Assembly (NCBI GenBank): GCA_964478775.1
Contig: CAYZJC010000003.1
Span: forward strand, 38,844 to 102,843
Source of the DNA: PNMQ01 sp964478775
GTDB taxonomy: Bacteria > Pseudomonadota > Alphaproteobacteria > Paracaedibacterales > CAIOTO01
Direction of reading: 5' to 3'
Length of the DNA stretch: 64,000 nt
Both the position numbers and the translations under genes were made by a program. How positions within the stretch are numbered: the stretch's first letter is position 1; the number at the start of each line of letters is the position of its first letter. The notes beneath the pieces are model-generated. The model saw only the letters and a list, made by a program, of their open reading frames with translations. It searched no databases and was not told the origin of the DNA. Shown piece after piece: positions 53,027 through 61,390 of this stretch.

Positions 53027-53809
53027 TCACTTAAGCAAATTCTTGGCTGTCTGAATATCCTCAACGGTGGTAAGGCCTTGCCATGGGGAATCTATCATAT
53101 GCCCATAAAGTTGCTGGAAGGCCTCTGCTTGATGGAAGAGTTTGATCATTGAGAAAGAAACATCTTGTTGGTTGTCATACACAATATCTGCGTGTTCTTT
53201 TAAAAGCTGCGCAGATAAATAGTGGGGCCCTACGACACGAGGCCCAACAAAAACGTACGCCTCTTTACCTTTATTAATAGCCCTTGAACGGTGTGTTAAG
53301 CGTTGATTGGCATCTATCACATAATCACCAGGCCCTTTATGGCCAATGCCTTGATGTTTGTGTGCATTTAACGGGGACACAGCAAGGGAAATTGCATCGT
53401 GCGGATGAGAAAGCCTAAAATGTTTTTCAATCAATATGGGTAGGTGTTCTTTTAAGCCTTGAATGATCGTGTCGCTATTTAAAAGCAATAAGGGCTTTGA
53501 TGTGTCAAAATATGGTAAGGCATGCAACAACCCGCCGCCTGTTTCAAGTGGAAGAGATTCATGACTGACTTGCACAAACGGATAGTGCGTCTTTAAAAAA
53601 TTGCTCACCTGTTCTGCAAGGTAATAGCAATTCACCACAACGGTCTTCATGGTCTTGAGGGGGAGCTGATCTAATGTCCAAGATAGCCCACATAATGGAG
53701 AAGGGCCCAAAGGAATCAACGGCTTGGCAATGGTGTCAGTGCACGGTGACATTCTTTGCCCGCGGCCAGCTGCGAAAATCAAAACTTGTTCAATAGTCTG
53801 CTGTGACAT
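53027..53809 (-). CDS. murU: N-acetylmuramate-1-phosphate uridylyltransferase
   Basis: 260 residues. Nucleotidyltransferase fold with LIFAAGRGQRMSPCTDTIAK and KPLIPLG (nucleotide and Mg binding), ETGGGLLHAL, LLLLNSDTI (metal Asp) and WQGLTTVEDI near the end. With AmgK it forms the recycling route that turns N-acetylmuramate into UDP-MurNAc, bypassing MurA and giving intrinsic fosfomycin tolerance in pseudomonads. It follows amgK by six bases. Confidence 0.9.
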   Translation of the reverse strand: MSQQTIEQVLIFAAGRGQRMSPCTDTIAKPLIPLGPSPLCGLSWTLDQLPLKTMKTVVVNCYYLAEQVSNFLKTHYPFVQVSHESLPLETGGGLLHALPYFDTSKPLLLLNSDTIIQGLKEHLPILIEKHFRLSHPHDAISLAVSPLNAHKHQGIGHKGPGDYVIDANQRLTHRSRAINKGKEAYVFVGPRVVGPHYLSAQLLKEHADIVYDNQQDVSFSMIKLFHQAEAFQQLYGHMIDSPWQGLTTVEDIQTAKNLLK

Positions 53810-53815
53810 AAGGGC

Positions 53816-54844
53816 TTAACGGCGCATTTGAGGTGATGGAAAATGAACAGCAAACCACTTAGCTATCTCACTTAAGCTCTCTTGTTGGCACAACACGTCT
53901 AAGTAGCCCCATATTCTTGGGTGATGAACACACTTACTTAGATTTCCTGCCCGCAATGCATAGCGACTAAAGACACCTAAGATTTTAACATGTCTTGCGG
54001 CAGACAAAACCATGCCTGTTGCTTGAATAGCACCAACAGTGGCGGCATCAAAGTCTTTAAAAAATAGCTGACTGCATGCCGCTATCACATCAGGTGAAAC
54101 GTCACGCCTCGCATCCTCTAATAACGACACAAAGTCATAAGCGACACTTCCCCATAAGGCGTCTTGAAAATCTAACACTCCACATGTATCGACACAAAGA
54201 TTGTTGTGCATTTCTGAAGCAGACTGTTCATGTGTGATAAACATTAAATTGTCGCAATGATAGTCTCGCAACACAATGGACTGCGGTGTGTTTGGCATAT
54301 TGCTAAAACAGTTTTGCCACAAAGTTAAAAATTCTTGCTTAAGCATATCTGGGGCCTTATTGTTTTTCGCAAAAGGCCAGTACCAATCAATAAAAACTTC
54401 CACCTCCTTTAATAAGTGCTGATGACTATAGGGGTCCAAAAAGGGTGGTTGTTCTGTTTGTGTGTGTAAAGCTTTTAAAACAGTTATGGCTGTTTGATAC
54501 AAAGCCATTTCATAAGTGGGGTTATGCACCAAAAGCTTCGTAAAGGTGTTATCACCAAAGTCTTCTAGCAACATAAACCCGGCTTCCATATTACTAGCAA
54601 AAACTTTTGGCGCCCTAACGCTTAAGCGTTGCAGCAGGTGAGATACAGCCTTAAATTGTTCGAACATCGTGGTGTTTAAGCTATCCATCACAATATAATT
54701 TTTTTGCGCCCCATATACCCGGTAATAAACCCTGTCTGACATATCTTGTGCGCAGTGGGCAATTTCACCCTCAATGCCACATTGTGCTACAAATGCTTTA
54801 ATCTGCTGGTCTCTTTCAGCCGCAGTTATGGGTCTGTTCATCAT
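53816..54844 (-). CDS. amgK: Anomeric MurNAc/GlcNAc kinase
   Basis: 342 residues. Aminoglycoside phosphotransferase-like kinase of the AmgK group: SDRVYYRVYG (nucleotide loop), MLLEDFGDNTF, catalytic VLRDYHCDNLMF and metal-binding GVLDFQDALWGSVAYDFVS. It phosphorylates MurNAc at the anomeric position for MurU. The start overlaps the end of the SdhE-TsaE gene by 29 bases; AAGGA precedes the double ATG. The tsaE-amgK-murU order is conserved in alphaproteobacteria. Confidence 0.9.
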   Translation of the reverse strand: MMNRPITAAERDQQIKAFVAQCGIEGEIAHCAQDMSDRVYYRVYGAQKNYIVMDSLNTTMFEQFKAVSHLLQRLSVRAPKVFASNMEAGFMLLEDFGDNTFTKLLVHNPTYEMALYQTAITVLKALHTQTEQPPFLDPYSHQHLLKEVEVFIDWYWPFAKNNKAPDMLKQEFLTLWQNCFSNMPNTPQSIVLRDYHCDNLMFITHEQSASEMHNNLCVDTCGVLDFQDALWGSVAYDFVSLLEDARRDVSPDVIAACSQLFFKDFDAATVGAIQATGMVLSAARHVKILGVFSRYALRAGNLSKCVHHPRIWGYLDVLCQQESLSEIAKWFAVHFPSPQMRR

Positions 54845-55569
54845 TTATTTCCTTAATCGTGAGGTAGCGTCGTTCGCTTCCATCAGCTGCATGGGGGGCC
54901 AAAGTGAGTGTGATATCTATTCTATTTTTTGGCAAGAAATGTTCCAGTCTTTGCGGCCATTCAATAAAACAAATATCAGTTTTCATAAAGTCTAACAAGC
55001 CAATTTCAATCACTTCATCTGGGTGAGACAGTCTATACAAGTCAACATGCCAAAGGGTNNNNNNNNNNTATTTCATATTCTTGCATCAATGTGAAGGTTG
55101 GGCTTGCGACAATCAGTTCTGGGTCTTTCAACAATGTTTGTAGTACATGGCGGGTGAAAGTTGTTTTTCCAGCCCCTAAGTCACCCCACAAACAAATCAC
55201 CCTCGAAAATAGGGGCTGTGTTTGCAATGAGGCAGCAAAGCCTTCAGCAAGACTTAAGGTTTCCTCTAATGACAGTGGCGTTGATTCCTGCGCAGTCAAT
55301 GATGCTGCCTTATTATAATTAATAATGCGTCGAATAATTTGTGCATAGCAAGGTGGGGGTTGCTTTTGTTCTAGTAAATACGAAACAAGATCAGTGTCTG
55401 GTTCTGAAAGTAAGCTTTCAAACACCTTCCATTGGTCTTGTGACCATTGTGCCAATTCATCCGCAGCATCCTTAATAAATTTCCTTAACATTAAGTCACA
55501 TTCGCGTGTGCCACGGTACTGACATTGATGCTTTAAACGTTTAGCAAGTAGAGAAATTTGGCTATTCAT
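54816..55569 (-). CDS. tsaE: SdhE-TsaE fusion (contains a 10-N gap)
   Basis: About 250 residues in one frame. Residues 1-86 are an SdhE/SDHAF2 domain: AKRLKHQCQYRGTRECDLML with the RGxxE motif of FAD-attachment factors, and FESLLSEPDTDLVSYLL. From about residue 95, TsaE: Walker A GDLGAGKTTF (129-138), ASPTFTLMQEYE, then after the gap TLWHVDLYRLSHPDE. TsaE is the ATPase of tRNA t6A synthesis; SdhE helps flavinylate succinate dehydrogenase. The gap length must be a multiple of three; family spacing suggests about 12 bases. No frame break separates the two domains. Confidence 0.88.
55059..55068. other. Assembly gap inside the sdhE-tsaE gene
   Basis: Ten Ns in the TsaE part, after EYEI and before TLWHVDLYRL. 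Ten bases would break the frame, so the real length differs; zero or 12 would restore it, 12 giving normal spacing. Confidence 0.95.
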
Positions 55570-55608
55570 GACGCCACGTATAATGTGTTGATGTGTTAAG
55601 AACGGCGA

Positions 55609-55923
55609 CTAATTCAAAGCTGAAAAAGCAAGTTTTGCTCCCAAGCCCGTTAATATAATTTGACAGAAGAAAATAAACAAAAACAAAATAACGGCAGATA
55701 AATCTACACCATTAAAAGGCTTAACATAACGTCTGATTTGGTAAAAGAGAGGTTCAAACAAACGTGAAAGGGTTTCATACACTGCACTCACAATATTACT
55801 GTTTGAATTCAATACGCCAAAATACATAAGCCACTGCACGACAATATAAGCAACTAAGCAGTAGAACACGATGTCGAGGGCTGCCATGAGTGTCCATAAA
55901 ATTGCACCTAAGATTGTCAGCAT
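55609..55923 (-). CDS. YggT family membrane protein
   Basis: 104 residues with two hydrophobic segments (about 8-30 and 80-100) separated by an amphipathic stretch with YETLSRLFEPLFYQIRRYV, the diagnostic YggT motif (LTEPxLxPIRR-like, here diverged). Relatives function in osmotic shock and, in plastids, cytochrome assembly. It stands 39 bases before the SdhE-TsaE gene on the same strand, probably the operon head. Confidence 0.9.
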   Translation of the reverse strand: MLTILGAILWTLMAALDIVFYCLVAYIVVQWLMYFGVLNSNSNIVSAVYETLSRLFEPLFYQIRRYVKPFNGVDLSAVILFLFIFFCQIILTGLGAKLAFSALN

Positions 55924-55984
55924 ATATAAAAACCTTTATTGAGACTACTAAAAATAGGTTATCTAATTTGCAACAGGAATGCAA

Positions 55985-56190
55985 GTGTTTGCAACCTGAT
56001 GTATTTTAACATTGCCCTCTTTTATGTATGGATCCGTAGGTCTTTCACTGCAAGTCAGGTGAGTGCCCATTTTGTTGGCGCAATGAATTCCTTGCGGTAA
56101 GCAAAGCTTCATTATAACACCTGACCTTCTTAGTGCCCCAGTGCAGATTTGCAGACTTGGCTGGGGCGATACTTAACAGCTCTTTTCAAG
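55985..56190 (-). other. Hairpin-rich intergenic region upstream of yggT
   Basis: No gene fits in the 271 bases between yggT and the binding-protein gene. Two long-range stems stand out: GCCCCAG/CTGGGGC (about 56127-56160) and GTCAGGTG/CACCTGAC (about 56055-56125, 60 bases apart). On the minus strand TGTTATAAT (about 56110) looks like an extended -10 box, which could start the yggT transcript with a 180-base leader. A small RNA on either strand is the alternative. Confidence 0.35.
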
Positions 56191-56194
56191 GATT

Positions 56195-57274
56195 TTACTT
56201 TTTGGTTGTCTCATCCTTAATATACTTGCTGGTTGCACGTGCGAATGCTTCATAAATACGCGGCAACACCACGCCTTTGTTGGAAAACTTTTCTGCCAAT
56301 CTGCCTTGGTGAATCAAGACGATAAACTGCTCCGCTGTTTGAATAGGAAGCTCACCAACTTTCTTACGGCCTTTTGCAATATCAATTGCCATGGTCATGC
56401 TAACTTCACCTTGTTCAAATGGTGAGGCCCCAATCGAAATGGCGGCACCATCTTCTGTCACGAATCCATTAATCCCAATAATTGGAATAGGTGAATTTTC
56501 ATAAGCCCACTTCATAACTTCTTTAAAGGGAACTAGTTTCTTTTTTTCTTTGTCTTCATACACTTTACGATAATTAGAGATCAACATGATATCCATCGAT
56601 TTATCTGCATTCTTAATAATCTCTTTCCATTCAGAAAAAGTATTTGCAAACTGAGACTTTACAAACTTCATAGGCGCCCAATTTGGGTATTCATGCATGT
56701 TTGTGTCATCTGACTTCACAACCTTAGAATCATCAGCAACGTGTGCAATGCGCACAGGTGTTTTAATTCCTTTTTGTTTGGCAATGACTTCAACGAATTC
56801 CTTAATACCTTCAATTGGAATACGTTCTAAAATACCCGTTACATTGGTTGCCGTTGTATACCCATATTTTTCAGCCTTAGCATTAACACCCGCAAAAACA
56901 TTGACCATGCTTGGGTCATTATTATATTCCTTCATGACAAAATTTTGTGCATCATCGTCGACAGAAACAACCACATTAGGTTTTGTAATACGAATGATTT
57001 CTTTAGCAATTTCTGCGGCTTTTTTCTTAGACGGATCATCTGGATGATTTTTTGTATCCATATAGTGGTACAAAATATTTAAGCCAGCATTTTCTTTTGC
57101 GACAGCGCGCTTAATTCCTTCATCAACATCTCTAACCCATGCATAGTCTGTATTATAACTTTGCAAAACAAGAATCGTTTTCTTGTTCATGTTGTAGTAA
57201 AGCAAAAAGCCTGCAACTGTTGTCAATACGATCGCACGAACGAGGTGTTCTAAATTAAAAGTTTTCTTATTCAT
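56195..57274 (-). CDS. Membrane-anchored ABC-type substrate-binding protein
   Basis: 359 residues from the ATG at 57274 with AAGGA eight bases upstream. One N-terminal membrane helix (about 13-28) without a clear cleavage site, then the two-lobed periplasmic binding fold of the ABC_sub_bind (PF04392-like) group: TILVLQSYNTDYAWVRDVDE, PNVVVSVDDDAQNF, GVNAKAEKYGY, IPIIGINGFVTEDGAAISIG. No ABC permease or ATPase gene is adjacent; instead an SLC13-type permease lies 11 bases upstream in the same transcript. Confidence 0.8.
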   Translation of the reverse strand: MNKKTFNLEHLVRAIVLTTVAGFLLYYNMNKKTILVLQSYNTDYAWVRDVDEGIKRAVAKENAGLNILYHYMDTKNHPDDPSKKKAAEIAKEIIRITKPNVVVSVDDDAQNFVMKEYNNDPSMVNVFAGVNAKAEKYGYTTATNVTGILERIPIEGIKEFVEVIAKQKGIKTPVRIAHVADDSKVVKSDDTNMHEYPNWAPMKFVKSQFANTFSEWKEIIKNADKSMDIMLISNYRKVYEDKEKKKLVPFKEVMKWAYENSPIPIIGINGFVTEDGAAISIGASPFEQGEVSMTMAIDIAKGRKKVGELPIQTAEQFIVLIHQGRLAEKFSNKGVVLPRIYEAFARATSKYIKDETTKK

Positions 57275-57285
57275 TTTGTTCGTCC

Positions 57286-58713
57286 TTATATGATATTCAA
57301 TACTTCTGACCAATAATAAATGGATGCAAAGACAGCGATAATCCTTACTAAATTCATCCACGCATTAAACTTCAAAAATTTCTTTTCACTAAATTCTATT
57401 CCCCCATCATCGAGAACGCTTTTGAAAGCGGTATATACGAATGATTGATACGGTAGGAACCAGCAGTCAGCTAGCATTAAAATTGCAAAACAAACTGTCC
57501 ACGTGTTAATTGCGCAGGCTTTTCCGAGGGGGATAAATACAGGCAACAAGACAGCTAAGGCGCCGCCAATGGGCAAAAACAAACGTAACACAAACACGCT
57601 AATGGTAAGGAAGATAAAAAATGAATATACAGAGTTACCAAATAGTTCTGCGTAAGGGCGAACTTCTCTTACAATTGTTTTATCAATCCCAAAGTAGCCA
57701 ACCATTCCTGACATTCCAACGATACAGGCAAGGAAAATCAATAATGTCCAGTTGATTTTTTCGCGAAGTTCTTTTCTGTCAATAAGGTTTGCAACCAAAA
57801 CAACATAGGCTAGGCAAAAGACAATCCATGTAGGTGAAATACGGTGCCAGGAATAGGTCATCATTCCTATAAAAGCAATGGAAACAATTGCTGTAATACT
57901 TTTTTCCTTGGAAGACATTGAACCTAACGCTTTAAGCTCAATATTAGCTTGGTTAGCTGGTAACGATAATGGTATACGGTTACTAAAAAAAATCTTATGC
58001 AGCACATAATAACCAATAATCATAATCACACCCGCAACAACGGAAGCTTTGAACCAACCCAAAAACTGAAAACGAAGCTGTTCATGCAAAGGCAAGAAAG
58101 CCATAATAACGAAGTTCATCAATGAAGCGCTTAAGAATATTGTGCCCATTGCGCTTGCGCCATGAAAGGCACTAACAACAAGTCGATTAAAGCCACCATT
58201 TGTTGGTGTAATATTCCACTTGGCAGCAAATGTCTTTATGGAATCTGCAGCAAGTTCCACACGGCTAATAATGGACGGTACAAACGGGGTGATTAAGCCA
58301 TACACAATAAAGAAGCATTTATCAAACAGCCTGGGGTGTCGACTGGTGAACTTGAGTGCATATAACATCATCCTTGTCATAATGCCTGATGATGAAATAA
58401 CAACGGATAAGACCAAAACACTAAACACCATAATAAATACTTCAGAGGAAAAACCCGCCAAAATGAGGTGAGAGGGTGCCAAACCTAAGAATAGTGCTGA
58501 AGACAACAAAAAGATTGCCGGTACATATTCTTGAACCGAATTGCATGCCCACATCACAACAGCTGCCGTTGCCAGAGTGAGAAAGAGAACAAGCTCAGTT
58601 GAAAGTTCTAAAGATTCTAATTGTATATAAACAAAACCAGGGATAACGAGTAATAGTATCCATTCCATTACCAGCCATAAAGACTTTTTTTCATTTTTTA
58701 ATATGATATTCAT
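57286..58713 (-). CDS. SLC13/DASS-type anion permease
   Basis: 475 residues with about 12 hydrophobic helices. LFLGLAPSHLILAGFSSEVF, a helix-hairpin with VVSAFHGASAMGTIFLSASLMN, and a second half ending LPIGGALAVLLPVFIPLGKA follow the inverted-repeat plan of the divalent anion-sodium symporters, although the SNT signatures are not strict. Substrates in the family are di- and tricarboxylates, sulfate or phosphate. Cotranscribed with the anchored binding protein. Confidence 0.8.
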   Translation of the reverse strand: MNIILKNEKKSLWLVMEWILLLVIPGFVYIQLESLELSTELVLFLTLATAAVVMWACNSVQEYVPAIFLLSSALFLGLAPSHLILAGFSSEVFIMVFSVLVLSVVISSSGIMTRMMLYALKFTSRHPRLFDKCFFIVYGLITPFVPSIISRVELAADSIKTFAAKWNITPTNGGFNRLVVSAFHGASAMGTIFLSASLMNFVIMAFLPLHEQLRFQFLGWFKASVVAGVIMIIGYYVLHKIFFSNRIPLSLPANQANIELKALGSMSSKEKSITAIVSIAFIGMMTYSWHRISPTWIVFCLAYVVLVANLIDRKELREKINWTLLIFLACIVGMSGMVGYFGIDKTIVREVRPYAELFGNSVYSFFIFLTISVFVLRLFLPIGGALAVLLPVFIPLGKACAINTWTVCFAILMLADCWFLPYQSFVYTAFKSVLDDGGIEFSEKKFLKFNAWMNLVRIIAVFASIYYWSEVLNII

Positions 58714-58848
58714 GTTGACCCAACCTAAAAAAACGCGATCATTATTTATAAATTTATCACAAATTTTAACTAATTCAACTGCTTAATGCCGTTCTCGCCT
58801 TTTTTTTTCAAGAGATGGCGCTAAAAATCACCACATTTTACAAGGAAT

Positions 58849-59883
58849 TTAAGTTTTAGTCTTTTGAAAACTCTGTAAGAACTGCCACATAGCTGCACAA
58901 AAAACTATTGCAGCCCAGCCTTGGTGTAGTGTCCCCAGCACAACAGGTACGTGGTATAAGAGAACACATATACCAAGCACAACTTGAACAGTGACAGCTA
59001 TTAAAAAATGGTAATTTGTATGTTTTTTAATACCTCCCCACACAGCCATACACAAAACACTTAAAGCCAAAAACCTATGCAACATTTGAACTGTCGCATG
59101 GTTTTCAAAAAAATTTGTCCATAAGGGGGTTTTATCTAGCCATTCAAAAGGGATCATCTGCCCTTCCATAAGCGGAAATGTATTGTAGATGAGTCCGGCT
59201 TTTAATCCAGCAACAAGGGCACCATAAAACACAGTAATTGTCACCAGGGCAAGATTAAGAGCGCTCCATCTTTTAGTTGCATACGATTGCTGGTGTTGCT
59301 TGGAAGTTACGCATTGTCGTTTAAAAATGGCCATCAATAAAATAGCAATAATCAAAAAAGCGATAAGTAAGTGTGCACTTAATCGGTAATGGCTCACATG
59401 CGGGTCACTCACAAGACCACTCTTAACCATGTACCACCCCATTGCGCCTTGTAGGCCAGTCAGAACCAATAAGGAAACTGTTACCTTTTTTTCAAAACCG
59501 TTTAATTTGTTTTTTGTCCAAAAATAGAGAGCGCCAAACAAAATATGAAATCCAATTAAGCGCGCCAAGACACGGTGAAAATATTCCATCAGGTAAATAA
59601 ACTTAAATTCTGACAATGTGATTTTCGCATTAACAGTCAAAAACTCAGGGGTCTTTTGATATTTTGAAAACTCATTCAGCCAGTCGTCAATGTTTAAAGG
59701 GGGAATCATTCCAAGAATGGGTTTCCATTCCGTAATCGACAAACCAGAGCGCGTAAGACGTGTAGCCCCCCCCAGCATAATAACGCAAACCACCAATATA
59801 ACTGAGCCCCACAGCCACAGCAACACAGGGTTCATTTGCTTTGTTTGCTGGCTAGTATTTGAATTTGCAAGTACCATGGTCAT
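58849..59883 (-). CDS. ctaA: Heme A synthase
   Basis: 344 residues, eight membrane helices. GGATRLTRSGLSITEWKPI, the typical start of alphaproteobacterial CtaA/COX15, EYFHRVLARLIG with heme-ligand His, and later RLSAHLLIAFL and LHRFLALSVLC carry the remaining conserved His. It oxidises heme O to heme A for an aa3-type oxidase, so the organism respires oxygen. ctaB is not adjacent. Monocistronic. Confidence 0.95.
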   Translation of the reverse strand: MTMVLANSNTSQQTKQMNPVLLWLWGSVILVVCVIMLGGATRLTRSGLSITEWKPILGMIPPLNIDDWLNEFSKYQKTPEFLTVNAKITLSEFKFIYLMEYFHRVLARLIGFHILFGALYFWTKNKLNGFEKKVTVSLLVLTGLQGAMGWYMVKSGLVSDPHVSHYRLSAHLLIAFLIIAILLMAIFKRQCVTSKQHQQSYATKRWSALNLALVTITVFYGALVAGLKAGLIYNTFPLMEGQMIPFEWLDKTPLWTNFFENHATVQMLHRFLALSVLCMAVWGGIKKHTNYHFLIAVTVQVVLGICVLLYHVPVVLGTLHQGWAAIVFCAAMWQFLQSFQKTKT

Positions 59884-59948
59884 AAAATAGCCCCAAATTA
59901 TATTGAAAATTTGTTAAAATTTGATGCGAGATGAAATTAAGCTATGTG

Positions 59949-60611
59949 CTATTTGCCAGATTTCAATTCATCGTGCAGTTGCTGTGCCACATCCGTAAGG
60001 TCTGCTAGGTAAGGGTTTTTGGCTGCCTTTTTAAAATAATATAAAGCCCTTTTCTTTGAAACTTTTGTACCAATCCCATCGCGGTACAAAACAGCTAAGT
60101 TAAATTGGGCTATGCCATCTCCTTTATCGGCGGCTTGCTTATAGAGCTTAAACGCATATGGTTCACTTTTAATAGCCCCATCCCCATTTAAAAAGCTATC
60201 TGCCAAGGCTGTAAGGCCTGGAACATAGCCAAGGGCAGCAGAGCGCGCAAAATAAATGGTTGCTTCACGCGGGTTTCTAATCCCATTGTTAAAGCAGCCA
60301 TTTAAGTAAAGAACACCTGTTGCAAAAATTGCCTCAGGGTCATTTGCATCCTCAAGGGTCTTAAGGCGCTTTAATGCATTGACACTATCACCTCTGTCAA
60401 CTTGTAGTTGTACTTCTTCTAATAAAGTTGATGTTGGTTCGTCATGCTGGCACGATTCCGTCATTGTAACATTGTCACTTTGAATATCTTGTGCATTTTC
60501 AGCGAATGAAATTGCAGATGAAAAACAATATGCTGACGCGCCCACGCCTAACCACAAAAGAGTAAGAGTGATTTTGTTTTTTTCACGTAAATTCAATAAC
60601 ACACGCATCAT
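59949..60611 (-). CDS. Sel1-repeat protein
   Basis: 220 residues with a signal peptide or anchor (about 16-38). Sel1-like repeats occupy about 70-215: ALGYVPGLTALADSFLNGDG, KLYKQAADKGDGIAQFNLAV and YRDGIGTKVSKKRALYYFKK, each helix-turn-helix. Sel1 proteins mediate protein contacts, including in bacterial-host interactions. Exported, function unknown. The 285 bases beyond the start (60612-60896) hold only hairpins and no supported gene. Confidence 0.88.
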   Translation of the reverse strand: MMRVLLNLREKNKITLTLLWLGVGASAYCFSSAISFAENAQDIQSDNVTMTESCQHDEPTSTLLEEVQLQVDRGDSVNALKRLKTLEDANDPEAIFATGVLYLNGCFNNGIRNPREATIYFARSAALGYVPGLTALADSFLNGDGAIKSEPYAFKLYKQAADKGDGIAQFNLAVLYRDGIGTKVSKKRALYYFKKAAKNPYLADLTDVAQQLHDELKSGK

Positions 60612-60896
60612 GAGATTTCTTTATTAATGTTAATAGTCATTTGTCCACATTATCAGACATTTTTTTAAAACAAGCAACCCTTAGCATCGTGAGTGTCTCC
60701 TTTAATTTCATCAACACCAAAAGAGCTTGCCGCAATGCGTTGATTGTATCAGGTGGGGACATTTTCAAAAGCGGATTTCATCTAATGAATAAATGTATCA
60801 GAAAAGGGCGTTTTTTAAAAATATCTTTTAAAGCACACCCTTTTCTTTTGCTGTCAGACTTATTGCGAGATATATGGCTAGGCGATTGGTGTTTTT

Positions 60897-61364
60897 TTAT
60901 TCGTGAATCAAGAACAACGCTTCGACTTCAACCGCTGAACCTTTCGGCAAGGCATTTACACCAACAGCAGCACGTGCATGACGGCCAATTTCTTCCCCAA
61001 AAACTTCAACCATTAAGTCTGATGCCCCGTTAATGACTTGTGGCTGGTCTTCAAATTGTGGCAAGCAGTTTACAAAACCGCCAAGGCGAACGCACTGCAC
61101 AAGGCGTGACCAGTCACCCAGCAAAGCTGCTTTTAATTGCACGAGAATGTTTAAACCACACAAACGGGCAGCATCTTTTCCTTGTTCAAGGGAAAGGTCG
61201 CTACCAACTTTTCCTTTGTATAAAATTTCACCATCACGCATGGGGAGTTGGCCCGAAATGAATACCATGTTGTCAGTAACAACATAGGGTAAGTATGTGG
61301 CTATGGCTTTAGAGGCTGTGGGCAATACCAACCCTAATTCACTTAGTTTCTTTTCAACATTCAT
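60897..61364 (-). CDS. RidA/YjgF family protein
   Basis: 155 residues, the longer alphaproteobacterial RidA subfamily. Typical blocks are VVTDNMVFISGQLPM, LSLEQGKDAARLCGLNIL and ARAAVGVNALPKGSAVEVEAL with the conserved Arg before the C-terminal strand. RidA removes reactive enamine/imine intermediates from PLP enzymes. It follows accC by 26 bases on the same strand, an uncommon partner for acetyl-CoA carboxylase. Confidence 0.92.
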   Translation of the reverse strand: MNVEKKLSELGLVLPTASKAIATYLPYVVTDNMVFISGQLPMRDGEILYKGKVGSDLSLEQGKDAARLCGLNILVQLKAALLGDWSRLVQCVRLGGFVNCLPQFEDQPQVINGASDLMVEVFGEEIGRHARAAVGVNALPKGSAVEVEALFLIHE

Positions 61365-61390
61365 ATTATCTTTCCTTCACTAATTGCTTT

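Noticed and set aside
60637..60762. 41-codon minus-strand ORF between the Sel1 gene and ridA
   Set aside because: No ribosome-binding site before its ATG and no recognisable sequence; an internal AAAGGAG precedes only a 16-codon remnant.
60641..61033. 130-codon open frame on the plus strand
   Set aside because: Its 3' half is antisense to ridA, the start is not ATG, and no ribosome site is seen.
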